Shown in pieces: positions 50,160 to 58,896 of a DNA stretch of 64,000 nt (position 1 is the first letter of the stretch; each line of letters starts with the position of its first letter). The stretch spans positions 124,001 through 188,000 of the forward strand of contig NZ_JAMXMV010000015.1 in assembly GCF_024055715.1 (NCBI RefSeq). Reading direction: 5' to 3'. Under the pieces are notes generated by a model. It did not search any database, had not been told where the DNA came from, and was given only the letters and a program-made list of their open reading frames with translations. The stretch comes from Actinoallomurus soli (lineage in GTDB: Bacteria > Actinomycetota > Actinomycetes > Streptosporangiales > Streptosporangiaceae). The translations under genes and the position numbers were made by a program.

Positions 50160-52958
50160 ATGGCCGTCACCTACCAGTCATCGGACACGAGGGAAGGAAC
50201 CCGTCGCTTTCGCGAAGCGGGGACGCTCTACGGGCGCGACGCCGAACTCCGGCTGCTCGCGGAGGTGACGTCTCGCGGTCTGGCCGGCGCGGGCGGCGCC
50301 CTGCTGGTGCGCGGAGAGGCCGGGATCGGCAAGACCGCCCTGCTCGGCGCGGCCCGGGAGGCCGCCGTCGGGCGGGGCTGCCGCGCCCTGTCGGCGGTCG
50401 GCGTGCAGTCGGAGGCGTCGATCCCCTTCGCCGGGCTGCATCAGCTGCTCAGGCCGGTCCTCGACCGCGCCTCGGCCCTGATCCCCCGGCAGCGGCTGGC
50501 GCTGTCGGCGGCGTTCGGGATGGCCGAGGGCGTCGCACCGGAGATGTTCTCGGTCGGCCTGGCGTCATTGGAACTGATCAGCGGCCTGGCCGATGACTCG
50601 CCCGTCATCCTGGTGATCGACGACGTCCAGTGGATCGACCGGCCGAGCGGTGAGGTCCTGGCCTTCATCGCGAACCGCCTGGGCGCCGAGCGGGTGGTCA
50701 TGGTGCTCGCGCTCCGTGAGGGACATGACACCGTACTGAACGACGCGGGCCTGCCCGAACTGCCGCTGGCGAAGCTCGACGACGACGCGGCGACCGCGCT
50801 TCTCGCCGCGCGCGCACCGGAACTCGGCGAGGCCGCCCGCGACCGCGTCCTGGCCGAGGCGGCCGGCAACCCGCTGGCGCTGGTCGAGCTTCCCGCGGCA
50901 CTGAGCGGGGACGGTGTCCGGCAGGTACGGACGCCGTGGCTGCCGACCACCCGCCGCCTGGAGCGGACGTTCCTCCCCCGCGTCTCGGGGCTGCCGGACC
51001 CGACCCGGAGCATCCTGCTGATCGCCGCCGCCGACGACCAGAGTGACCTCACCGAGATCTTCAGCGCCGTGGAGCTCCTGGACGGCACGGCGCCCTCGGT
51101 CGACGTCCTGGAACCCGCCGTCGAGGCCGGGTTGATCGAGCTCGACGGGCGTGAGGTGCGCTTCCGGCACCCCGTCATCCGCTCGGCCATCTACCGGGCG
51201 GCCCTCCCGTCGAGACGCCTGGCCGCGCACGCCGCGCTGGCGAGAGCGCTGACGCACTCCCAGGAACGCCGGGCCTGGCACAGGGCGGCCGCCAGTCCCG
51301 GTCCGGACGACGGCGTGGCCCTCGATCTCGAGGCGGCCGCCCTCCGGGCACTCGACCGGGGGGCTCCGCGCGCCGCGGCCGAAACCCTGCGCCGGGCAGC
51401 GATGCTGAGCGACCCGGGCGGGAACCGGGGTCGTCTCCTGCTGCGTGCGGCGGAGATCGACTTCGACCTCGGCGACGCCGTCGCCGCACGCCGGCAACTG
51501 GCCGAGGCGAAGTCCTCCAGGCTCGAAGAAGGAGAGCGGCTCCGCCTCACCCTGTGGATGGAGGCCCTCAACGAGGAGAGCTGGTACACCCCACAGCGGG
51601 TACGGGTCTTCGCCGACGTGGCGGACCGGTTGGCCGGCGCCGACAGCGACGGCGCCACGCTCGCGCTCAGAGCCCTGTGGCCGCTGTCCGTCGGCTGCTG
51701 GTACGGCGATCCGACGCAGGAGACCCGTGACCTCGTCGTCAGGACGGCGCGACGCCTCCAGCGAAGCGACGCCGACCCCATGGTCCTGTCCATCGCCGCC
51801 TGCGCGGACCCGGTCAAGGAAGCGGCACGGGTCATCCGCAAGGTCTCCCGGATCGCGCCGGAGTTCACGGGCGACCCCGCCGAGCAGCATGCGCTGGGAG
51901 CCTCGCTGACCGCCATCTGGGCCTTCGACCTGTCGTGGCCGTTCCTGTGCGCGTCCGTCGACGGTCTCCGGCGGCAGGGGCGCCTCGGCCTGCTCGGCGA
52001 AGCCCTCGCCTCTCAGGCGTGGGCGGCGATCCACCTCGGCAAGCACCGGCTGGCGGCGACGGCGGCGGATGAGGCCGGCCGGCTGTCCCGCGACACCGGC
52101 CGATCCCGCTGGGCGCTGGTGGCCGACCTGGCCACGGCCACGCTGGCCGGTGAGCGCGGTGACCACGACACCGCCAACGAGCTCATCCGGCGGACAGAGG
52201 CGGAACTGCTCTCGGTCGGCGCCCAGTCCATCCTGGGCTTCGCCCAGTTCGCCCGAGGACGGTGCGCCCTCGTCAGCAACCAGCACGGCGACGCGTTCGA
52301 GCAGCTGGCCCGGGTACTCGACCCGTCCGACATTGCCTATCACCCGTTCGTGGGCTACCTGGGGATCGCTGACCTGATCGAGGCGGCGACCCTCACCGGC
52401 CGCCACGACGAGGCGGAACACCACCTCGCGCGGCTCGACGCCCTGGCCGAGCGGACGACCTCGCCGTACCTGCAGGCCATGGCCGCCTACGCCCGCCCCC
52501 TGGTCGCCGACGACGACACGGCCGAGCCTCTCTACCAGCGGGCCCTCCACACCCGGCTGAAGAGCTGGCCGTTCCACCGGGCACGGCTCCTGCTGGCGTA
52601 CGGCCGGTGGCTGAGGCGCCGGCGCCGCCTCATCGAGTCCCGTGCCCCGCTGCGGGCGGCCATGGAGAGCTTCGACGCACTCGGCATCAGGGCGTTCGGG
52701 GAGGACGCGCGCGCCGAGCTTCGCGCCGCGGGCGAGGCCGTCACCCGGTCCACGCCCGACACCCTGGACAGGCTCACCCCGCAGGAACTGCAGATAGCCA
52801 GACTCGCCGCGAGCGGGCTGACCAACCGTGAGATCGGGGCGCGGCTGTTCCTCTCGCACCGGACCGTCGGCTTCCACCTCTACCGGATCTTCCCGAAGCT
52901 CGGCATCACCTCCCGCGCCCAGCTGCGCCTGGCCGACCTCGGCGGCGAGCAGCTGTAG
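50160..52958 (+). CDS. LAL-type LuxR regulator with AAA/STAND ATPase (paralogue)
   Basis: A 932-residue LAL protein with the same plan as its divergent neighbour: Walker A LVRGEAGIGKTALL near residue 50, Walker B VILVIDDVQW near 150, helical repeats, and C-terminal LuxR DNA-binding LTPQELQIARLAASGLTNRE, then LSHRTVGFHLYRIFPKLG. The two probably arose by inverted duplication. It lies upstream of the amidohydrolase/SDR island, which it may activate. Confidence 0.88.
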   Translation: MAVTYQSSDTREGTRRFREAGTLYGRDAELRLLAEVTSRGLAGAGGALLVRGEAGIGKTALLGAAREAAVGRGCRALSAVGVQSEASIPFAGLHQLLRPVLDRASALIPRQRLALSAAFGMAEGVAPEMFSVGLASLELISGLADDSPVILVIDDVQWIDRPSGEVLAFIANRLGAERVVMVLALREGHDTVLNDAGLPELPLAKLDDDAATALLAARAPELGEAARDRVLAEAAGNPLALVELPAALSGDGVRQVRTPWLPTTRRLERTFLPRVSGLPDPTRSILLIAAADDQSDLTEIFSAVELLDGTAPSVDVLEPAVEAGLIELDGREVRFRHPVIRSAIYRAALPSRRLAAHAALARALTHSQERRAWHRAAASPGPDDGVALDLEAAALRALDRGAPRAAAETLRRAAMLSDPGGNRGRLLLRAAEIDFDLGDAVAARRQLAEAKSSRLEEGERLRLTLWMEALNEESWYTPQRVRVFADVADRLAGADSDGATLALRALWPLSVGCWYGDPTQETRDLVVRTARRLQRSDADPMVLSIAACADPVKEAARVIRKVSRIAPEFTGDPAEQHALGASLTAIWAFDLSWPFLCASVDGLRRQGRLGLLGEALASQAWAAIHLGKHRLAATAADEAGRLSRDTGRSRWALVADLATATLAGERGDHDTANELIRRTEAELLSVGAQSILGFAQFARGRCALVSNQHGDAFEQLARVLDPSDIAYHPFVGYLGIADLIEAATLTGRHDEAEHHLARLDALAERTTSPYLQAMAAYARPLVADDDTAEPLYQRALHTRLKSWPFHRARLLLAYGRWLRRRRRLIESRAPLRAAMESFDALGIRAFGEDARAELRAAGEAVTRSTPDTLDRLTPQELQIARLAASGLTNREIGARLFLSHRTVGFHLYRIFPKLGITSRAQLRLADLGGEQL

Positions 52959-52999
52959 GGGTGCCGATCCGCATCGTCACCGCCGGCCGCCGATGTGGC

Positions 53000-53995
53000 T
53001 CAGACCCGGCCATCGCCAGTCCCCTTCGGACCCGAGAGGGCCGGGAACAGCCGGGAGGAGTTGCGGGTCGTCAGCGCCCGCCATGTGGTGCCGGGCGGCT
53101 GTTCGGCTCCGTCGATGGACGCGACCTGGGCGGCGGTGCCGGCGGCCGGGGTCCAGCAGTAGTCACTGCCGTAGAGGATCCGCCGGCTGCCGAACGCGTC
53201 GACCAGAGCGGGGATCTGCCGGGGGAACGGCGTACCGGCCATGTCCCACCAGAGTCCCGCGAGCTGCTCCTGGACCGTCGGGGCATCGCCTGCGCCGCCC
53301 AGGAAGACGGTGCGGAAGAGTTCCATGCGGTCGGCGAGCAGCGGCAGGCTGCCGCCGCCGTGAGTGAAGATCCACTGGATCCCGGGGTAACGGGTGATGA
53401 CTCCGCCGAAGACCAGGTCGGCTGCGGCACGGGCGGAGTCGAAGATGAACTCCATCATCGGGCGGGGCCGCCCCAGGGACAGGGCCTCGCCGCAGCACGG
53501 CGACGTGGGATGGACGAACACGACCGCGCGACGGCGGTCGAGCTCGGCCCAGAGCGGCTCGTACTCGATGGCGCCGAGGTACCTTCCTCCGGCGTTGGTC
53601 ACCACGGCAACGCCCCAGCTGGAGAGTTCGTCGAGGGCACGCGAGGCTTCGGCCAGGGCGCCCTCGACGTCCGGCAGAGGCAGCGAGGCGAAGTGCCCGA
53701 ACCGCCCCGGGTGTTCGCGCGCCACGCCGGCGCCGACGTCGTTGACCTCCCGGCAGAGCGCACGAGCGGCCCGGTCGTTCCCGAAGTGGGTGCCGGGCGA
53801 CGAGATCGACAGAATCGACGTGGCCACCCCCCACTCGTCCATCAGCTCCAGGTGGGCAGCGGCGTCCCAGCGCGGCCATCCGGGCATGCCGTCGGGCCGG
53901 AGATGCCCCGCCGCCCTCGCGGCGGCCACATACTCGTCCGTCACGAAGTGGGCGTGCACGTCGACGAGTCCCTCTGCGTACGGCTGTCGGCTCAC
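53000..53995 (-). CDS. ACMSD-like amidohydrolase/decarboxylase
   Basis: A 331-residue protein of the amidohydrolase-2 family. Metal ligands are in GLVDVHAHF near residue 14, VFVHPTS near 165, the FTHGGGSLP segment near 222 and LYGSDYCW near 283. Relatives include ACMSD, 6-methylsalicylate decarboxylase and gamma-resorcylate decarboxylase, which favours non-oxidative decarboxylation of an aromatic acid. GTG 53995 is preceded by AAAGGA at a longish distance. The upstream SDR is on the same strand 84 bases away, so they may share a transcript. Confidence 0.82.
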   Translation of the reverse strand: MSRQPYAEGLVDVHAHFVTDEYVAAARAAGHLRPDGMPGWPRWDAAAHLELMDEWGVATSILSISSPGTHFGNDRAARALCREVNDVGAGVAREHPGRFGHFASLPLPDVEGALAEASRALDELSSWGVAVVTNAGGRYLGAIEYEPLWAELDRRRAVVFVHPTSPCCGEALSLGRPRPMMEFIFDSARAAADLVFGGVITRYPGIQWIFTHGGGSLPLLADRMELFRTVFLGGAGDAPTVQEQLAGLWWDMAGTPFPRQIPALVDAFGSRRILYGSDYCWTPAAGTAAQVASIDGAEQPPGTTWRALTTRNSSRLFPALSGPKGTGDGRV

Positions 53996-54079
53996 GGGCG
54001 GTCGGTCCTTTCTTCCTCGGTCGCCGGTCGCGACGCGGGGCCCGCCCCCGGCGGCCCCGCGTCATCATCGGTCGAGCGG

Positions 54080-54835
54080 TCAACGGGTGGAGAAGCCGCC
54101 GTTGAGGAACACGGTCTGGCCGTTGAGCCACGCTCCGTCGGTGAGCAGGAAGCGCACCCACGGAACGACGTCCTCCACCTTCGTGAGCCGGCCGAAGGGC
54201 GTCTGAGAACGGGAGAACTCATCCTCGCCGGGCGCGGCCGCGTCCCAGAAGAACGACGTGTCCATGGGGCCGGGGGCCAGGTTGTTGACCGAGACCCGGC
54301 GGCCCGTCAGCTCCTTGGACAGCGCCCGGGTGAAGTGCTCCACCGGGGCCTTGCTGCCGGCGTACACGGAGTACCGGCCGGTGTAGGCGGCCAGCAACGA
54401 CGACACGAGGTTCACGATTCTGCCGCCGTCTTCGATCCGCTTGGCGGTCTCGGCCATGACGAAGAACGCGGCCTTGGAATTGATGGCGAAATGGGCGTCG
54501 TACTCCTCTTCGGTGACCTCGGTCATCGGGGCGCCCTTCGCGATCCCCGCCGTGTTGACCGTGGCGTACAGCGCGCCGTAGCGATCGACCACCGAATCGA
54601 CGACGCGGCGGATCTCGGCCACCGAGGTCAGGTCGGCCTCGATCGCGAACGCGTTCCCACCCGCCGCGACGCACGCGGCCACCGTGTCCTCGGCGAGGCC
54701 TTTGTCGGAGCGGCTGTGGTAGTGGACGGCGACGCTCGCCCCGGCGGCGGCGAGGTCACGTGAGATCGCACCACCGAGATTCTTCGCTCCACCCGTGACC
54801 AGGACGGCCTTTCCGTTCAAAGCATTCTCGGGCAT
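54080..54835 (-). CDS. Short-chain dehydrogenase/reductase
   Basis: A 251-residue SDR. The cofactor motif is TGGAKNLG near residue 14, NTAG is present, and the catalytic Ser and Tyr-x3-Lys (LVSSLLAAY, YAGSK) are intact. It ends with the usual FLNGGFSTR. ATG 54835 has AAGGA upstream. It is divergent from the next SDR gene across a 200-base region with repeated GTCACC/GGTGAC elements. Confidence 0.87.
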   Translation of the reverse strand: MPENALNGKAVLVTGGAKNLGGAISRDLAAAGASVAVHYHSRSDKGLAEDTVAACVAAGGNAFAIEADLTSVAEIRRVVDSVVDRYGALYATVNTAGIAKGAPMTEVTEEEYDAHFAINSKAAFFVMAETAKRIEDGGRIVNLVSSLLAAYTGRYSVYAGSKAPVEHFTRALSKELTGRRVSVNNLAPGPMDTSFFWDAAAPGEDEFSRSQTPFGRLTKVEDVVPWVRFLLTDGAWLNGQTVFLNGGFSTR

Positions 54836-54904
54836 CGAATGTGTCCTTCCCTGTCGCTTGGAGACGTCGGCCATCGTCGCCAGGCCGTCGCCGTGCCGTC
54901 TTCT

Positions 54905-54973
54905 GTCACCTGACCTGCTCGGCGCCACGTCACCGCCCGGTGCCCGCGCCGGTGACCGGCCCAGTCACCTGAC
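54905..54973. promoter_or_regulatory. Repeated GTCACC/GGTGAC elements between divergent SDR genes
   Basis: GTCACCTGAC occurs at 54905-54914 and 54964-54973. GTCACC also occurs at 54929-54934 and its complement GGTGAC at 54951-54956. The last two elements form a 6-base inverted repeat with a 7-base gap (54951-54969). They may be binding sites for a shared regulator. Confidence 0.4.
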
Positions 54974-55035
54974 GGAAGAAGGCCGGGAGCCGCTCCGAAC
55001 ACGATGAGCGCGTTCCAACGAGAGGAAGGCGACCC

Positions 55036-55791
55036 ATGGTCGATCAGCAGAATGCGAATCCAGCCGGTGACCGGGTGGCGGTGGTGACCGGAGGCTCCGG
55101 TGGCATAGGCCAGGCGATCTGCCGGCGCCTCGCCGACGACGGATGCGCCGTCGTGATCAACTACGCGGGGCGGCCGGCCGAGGCGGAGGGACTGGCGAAG
55201 ACGATCACCGATCGTGGCGGCCGGGCCATCGCCGTACGCGCCGACGTCGCGGACGAGAACGACGTCGCGGCGCTGTTCGAGGCGGCCGAGTCCGCCTTCG
55301 GCGGTGTCGACGTCGTGATCAACACGGCCGGCATCATGCTGCTCTCGCCGCTGGCCGAGCTCGACCTGGCGGTGCTGGACCGCATGCACCGCATCAACAT
55401 CCGGGGCACCTTCGTCGTCGGCCGGGAGGCGGCCCGCAGGGTCCGGTCCGGCGGCGCGATCATCAATCTCTCCACGTCGATCGTCAAGATCGCCCTGCCC
55501 ACCTACGGGGCCTACGCCGCCAGCAAGGGCGCGGTGGACGCGCTGACGCTGATCCTCGCCAAGGAACTGCGCGGCCGGGACATCACCGTCAACGCGGTGG
55601 CCCCCGGGCCGACCGCCACTCCGCTGTTCCTCGACGGGAAGGACCAGGAGTCGATCGATCGCCTGGCCCGGATGGCGCCGCTGGAACGTCTCGGCGTCCC
55701 CGCCGACATCGCCGAGGTCGTCGCGTTCCTGGCCGGACCGGCCCGCTGGGTCAACGGCCAGATCCTCTACGCCAACGGCGGCGTCATCTGA
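55036..55791 (+). CDS. Short-chain dehydrogenase/reductase
   Basis: A 251-residue SDR resembling 3-ketoacyl-ACP-reductase-type enzymes. The cofactor motif is TGGSGGIG near residue 19, with NTAG, LSTS and YAASK all intact, and the C-terminus is YANGGVI. ATG 55036 has GAGAGGAAGG upstream. First gene of a + strand run of SDR, SDR and DUF4331. Confidence 0.88.
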   Translation: MVDQQNANPAGDRVAVVTGGSGGIGQAICRRLADDGCAVVINYAGRPAEAEGLAKTITDRGGRAIAVRADVADENDVAALFEAAESAFGGVDVVINTAGIMLLSPLAELDLAVLDRMHRINIRGTFVVGREAARRVRSGGAIINLSTSIVKIALPTYGAYAASKGAVDALTLILAKELRGRDITVNAVAPGPTATPLFLDGKDQESIDRLARMAPLERLGVPADIAEVVAFLAGPARWVNGQILYANGGVI

Positions 55792-55865
55792 CCCGGCCGC
55801 CGCACCGCGGTCGCGACCCCCATCGAACCCAGCAACACCCGTACTCCACCCGAGGAGCAGGCACA

Positions 55866-56771
55866 ATGCCGTCCAAGAAGATCATCATCGTCAGCGGGGC
55901 GTCCAGCGGCTTCGGCGCCATGACCGTACGGGGTCTCGCCGACGCCGGGCACGTCGTCTACGCCGGCATGCGCGACATCACCGGCCGCAACACCGCCGCG
56001 GCCCGCGACGCCTCCGAATACGCCCAGGCCCACTCGGTGGAGCTGCGCCCCATCGAGATGGACGTGTCCCGCCAGGACTCCGTCGACGCCGCGGTCGACG
56101 CCGTCATCGCCGAGCACGGCCGGATCGACGTGGTCGTGCACAACGCCGGGCACATGGTCCTCGGCCCGCTCGAGGCGTTCACGCCCGAGCAACTGGCGAG
56201 CGTCTACGACACGAACGCCGTCTCCACACAGCGGCTCAACCGGGCGGCGCTGCCCCACCTGCGCGACCGGCGGGACGGGCTGGTGGTCTGGGTCGGTTCC
56301 AGCAGCACCAGGGGCGGCACTCCGCCGTACCTCGGCCCGTACTTCGCGGCCAAGGCGGCCGAAGACTCCCTCGCCGTCTCGTACGCGGCCGAGCTCGCCC
56401 GGTTCGGCATCGACACCGTCATCATCGTCCCCGGCTCGTTCACCACCGGCACGAACCACTTCGCCAACGCGGGTCACCCGGCCGGTACGGAGGTGGCGAA
56501 AGCCTACGAGGACGTCTACGGCGACCTGATGGGCCAGGTCGCCGAGAAGCTCGCCGACCTGGCGCCCGCCGACGCCGACCCGGCGGAGGTGGCCCGAGCC
56601 ATCGTCCGGGTGGTCGACACCCCCAAGGGCCGGCGGCCGTTCCGGGTGCACATCGACCCGGCCGACGACGGCGCCGAAACCGTCAACCGCGTCGGCGACC
56701 TGGTCCGGCGCGAGTTCTACCGGCGGGTCGAGCTGGAAGACCTGCTCGGCCCGGCGCTGCCCACGGACTGA
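55866..56771 (+). CDS. Short-chain dehydrogenase/reductase, longer form
   Basis: A 301-residue SDR of the classical type with a variant cofactor motif (SGASSGFG near residue 10), HNAG, VGSSS and YFAAK. The extra C-terminal about 50 residues contain a region resembling other oxidoreductases that act on larger hydrophobic substrates. CGAGGAGCAGG precedes ATG 55866. It starts 74 bases after the previous SDR. Confidence 0.87.
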   Translation: MPSKKIIIVSGASSGFGAMTVRGLADAGHVVYAGMRDITGRNTAAARDASEYAQAHSVELRPIEMDVSRQDSVDAAVDAVIAEHGRIDVVVHNAGHMVLGPLEAFTPEQLASVYDTNAVSTQRLNRAALPHLRDRRDGLVVWVGSSSTRGGTPPYLGPYFAAKAAEDSLAVSYAAELARFGIDTVIIVPGSFTTGTNHFANAGHPAGTEVAKAYEDVYGDLMGQVAEKLADLAPADADPAEVARAIVRVVDTPKGRRPFRVHIDPADDGAETVNRVGDLVRREFYRRVELEDLLGPALPTD

Positions 56772-56803
56772 CCGAGAAGCCACGACCGGCGAAGGACCAT
56801 CTC

Positions 56804-57826
56804 ATGTCCCATCACCTCGACACGCCGCTGGCGGCGCAGAACGGCCAGTTGTTCATCGACGACCTGTACGTGTTCCCCGGGCAGGGCAGCACGGTGTTCG
56901 TCATGGACGTCAACTCCGACGTCACCGGCGTCTACGCGCAGCCGGGCTTCCACCCGGAGGCGCGGTACGAGTTCAAGGTGCACTTCGACGGTGCCGCCTT
57001 CGAGGACCTGACCTACCGGATCTCGTTCGGCGAGCCCGGCCCGGACGGACGGCAGACGCTGCAGGCGCACGTGCTGACCGGCGCCGACGCGCGGGAGGAC
57101 GAGGCGGCCGGGGACCTGCTGCTGGAGGGCCGCACCGGAGAACCGGTCGCCGGAGGCGGCGTACGGGTCTGGGCCGGACGCGCCACCGACCCGTTCTACA
57201 TCGACCTGTCACTGCTGGCCATCGTGAACGGCGCGGTGGCGAAGGGGACCGCGGCCGACCTCTCGGCGTGGCGGCCCGACGCCGCGCAGAACAGCTTCGC
57301 CGGCACCACGGTGGAGTCGATCGTGCTGGAGGTGCCGCACTCCCACCCGCTCCTGCGTCCCGGCGCGAGGACCGGCGTGTGGTGCGCCACCAAACTCGCC
57401 ACCGACGCGGGCGGCTGGCGGCAGGTCAACCGCGCCGGTCACCCGATGATGTGGCCGATCTTCTGGCCCGACGACACCGACTTCTCCAACCCCGCCAACA
57501 CGAGACACCCGTCGCAGGACCTCGACGCCGCCGGCGGGCACATCGCCGGCCTGGTCGCCGCCGTCGCCGGGGCCACCGGCATCTCCGACGACCCCGGCGG
57601 CTACGGCGAGACCGTGGCCCGCGCGCTGTTCCCCGACGTCCTGCCCTACGTGGTCGGCACACCCGCGACGTTCGGCTTCGCCACCCGCAACGGACGGGCA
57701 CTGGCCGACAACGCGCCCGAGGTCATGCTGTCCCTCGTCACCGGCACCGCCGTGCTCTCGGGCCTCACACCGGCCGTCGCGGGCGAACGGCGCAGCGGCA
57801 CATTCCCCTACGTCATTCCGGCCTGA
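56804..57826 (+). CDS. DUF4331 family protein
   Basis: A 340-residue protein opening with the DUF4331 hallmark MSHHLDT and a strand pair around FIDDLYVFPGQ, then alternating beta structure to the end. There is no signal peptide, whereas many DUF4331 proteins are exported. Function is unknown. It starts 32 bases after the SDR gene and ends just before a strong terminator, so it is the last gene of the operon. Confidence 0.82.
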   Translation: MSHHLDTPLAAQNGQLFIDDLYVFPGQGSTVFVMDVNSDVTGVYAQPGFHPEARYEFKVHFDGAAFEDLTYRISFGEPGPDGRQTLQAHVLTGADAREDEAAGDLLLEGRTGEPVAGGGVRVWAGRATDPFYIDLSLLAIVNGAVAKGTAADLSAWRPDAAQNSFAGTTVESIVLEVPHSHPLLRPGARTGVWCATKLATDAGGWRQVNRAGHPMMWPIFWPDDTDFSNPANTRHPSQDLDAAGGHIAGLVAAVAGATGISDDPGGYGETVARALFPDVLPYVVGTPATFGFATRNGRALADNAPEVMLSLVTGTAVLSGLTPAVAGERRSGTFPYVIPA

Positions 57827-57844
57827 CCATCTCCCGGAAAGAAT

Positions 57845-57881
57845 GGCAGGATGACGCGGCCGGTGACCGCGTCATCCTGCC
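57845..57881. terminator. Strong bidirectional terminator
   Basis: A perfect 15-base-pair stem (GGCAGGATGACGCGG and its complement) with a 7-base loop, between the DUF4331 gene and the 3' end of the minus-strand tRNA genes. Confidence 0.92.
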
Positions 57882-57888
57882 ATCACAA

Positions 57889-57967
57889 TGGTGGCGCAGG
57901 TGGGATTCGAACCCACGCTCTCTGGCTTATGAGACCAGCGGGGACGGCCGAACTCCCCCACTGCGCT
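57889..57967 (-). tRNA. tRNA with CAU anticodon (Met-like), CCA encoded, mismatched 1-72
   Basis: The minus strand folds as a cloverleaf. The T arm is GTGGG-TTCGAAT-CCCAC, the anticodon arm CTGGT-CTCATAA-GCCAG gives CAU, and the D stem is GGGG/CCCC with GG in its loop. The acceptor AGCGCAG pairs with CTGCGCC except for A1 and C72. A73 and an encoded CCA follow. The CTCATAA loop is that of methionine tRNAs. The 1-72 mismatch recalls initiators, but the anticodon stem lacks the initiator's three G-C pairs. It could be an elongator, a variant initiator or a non-standard tRNA. Confidence 0.8.
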
Positions 57968-57979
57968 CCGTATCTGACG

Positions 57980-58052
57980 TGCCGCCCCAGGGATTCGAAC
58001 CCTGAACCTTCCGGTCCTGAACCGGACGCCTCTGCCGTTGGGCCAGAGCGGC
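57980..58052 (-). tRNA. Type I tRNA with CAG anticodon, unusual for Leu
   Basis: A 73-base cloverleaf. The acceptor GCCGCTC/GGGCGGC includes one T-G pair, the D stem is GCC/GGC with GG in its loop, the anticodon arm is TCCGG-TTCAGGA-CCGGA, and the T arm is CAGGG-TTCGAAT-CCCTG. The anticodon reads CAG (Leu, CUG), yet the variable loop is five bases, whereas tRNA-Leu normally has a long type II arm. A73 is present and CCA is not encoded. It lies 12 bases upstream of the CAU tRNA and is probably co-transcribed with it. Confidence 0.75.
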
Positions 58053-58250
58053 GTGAATGACGAACGTGAAGAAGCGCCCTACCGGAAAAGGCGACCTCTT
58101 TCCGTTCCCCTTCAGTGTGAAGAAGCCCGACCATCACGGCAACGCATTTTCCAGCCGCCCCTATGACGTGGCGCACGGCGGCCGCTCACCCACCCAGGGG
58201 AGCGTCAGGGCAACCTAAAGCAGGCTTGACCTGCGTCGACTTGCGATCTT

Positions 58251-58266
58251 TCGAACATCAGTTCGA
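58251..58266. promoter_or_regulatory. SOS box (LexA site)
   Basis: TCGAAC-ATCA-GTTCGA, a perfect match to the actinobacterial LexA consensus TCGAAC-N4-GTTCGA. The repeat extends one base each side (TTCGAAC/GTTCGAA). It lies 10 bases before the start codon of the next gene, so bound LexA would block its promoter. Confidence 0.88.
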
Positions 58267-58276
58267 AGATGGTCTC

Positions 58277-58657
58277 ATGTACGACGCCCGCCCGCTCGAC
58301 CACTACCCGTCCGGATCCCATCGGATCGAGGCCCGCGACGCCTGGGTCTGGATCCGCCACAAGGGCGCCTGGCGCAAGGGGGCGATCCACTGCTGGTACG
58401 TCCACGGCGACACCTGGATGGCGTGGATGCAGCACGAGGATCCCACCCCCGACGTCCCGTGGTCGGCGTGGGGGCTCTACCTGTACGACGGGGTGACGAT
58501 CCGCCGGCGCCACACGCCGGCGGCGATCGCCCGCGTCGAGGTCCCGGCGGGCCCCGACGGACCCGACCGCATCACCGCCCGCCTCCGCGACACCGGCTAC
58601 ACCGTCGAGCCCCGGCACCATCTCGCGGGCGGCGACAGGACTCTGCTCATCGGATGA
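58277..58657 (+). CDS. Small protein with predicted SOS control, unknown function
   Basis: A 126-residue soluble protein rich in Trp and His, with AWVWIRHKGAWRKGAIHCWY and the segment GDTWMAWMQHEDPTPDVPWS. No family or catalytic motif is recognised. The ATG at 58277 is preferred to the upstream in-frame ATG at 58163 because the SOS box would otherwise lie inside the gene. The LexA site implies induction by DNA damage. The preceding 198 bases (58053-58250) contain only the tRNA promoter region and TTGACC at 58226-58231, a possible -35. Confidence 0.72.
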   Translation: MYDARPLDHYPSGSHRIEARDAWVWIRHKGAWRKGAIHCWYVHGDTWMAWMQHEDPTPDVPWSAWGLYLYDGVTIRRRHTPAAIARVEVPAGPDGPDRITARLRDTGYTVEPRHHLAGGDRTLLIG

Positions 58658-58896
58658 GGCATCCATCTTTACGCCCTCCAGGCGGAGTGCGCCACGGGCG
58701 TACGCATCCGCGGCCTGCGAGGACTGCCGCTTCACGCTGCAGGGCTGGTGCCGGCCCGCGGAGTCCACGTGGGCACCCAGGAGCGCCACCGACAAGCTGC
58801 CGCCCCCTGGATCGGCCCGGGCGGCTCGTCCGCCCACTCGGACTCCGAAAGCCCGGAATCAACGGACCACCGCGGATCGCACCAGGGAAAATAAGC

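Noticed and set aside
54905-54973. Repeated GTCACCTGAC elements as a CRISPR-like array
   Set aside because: Only two full copies 59 bases apart, each ten bases long; they fit regulatory half-sites better and no cas genes are present.
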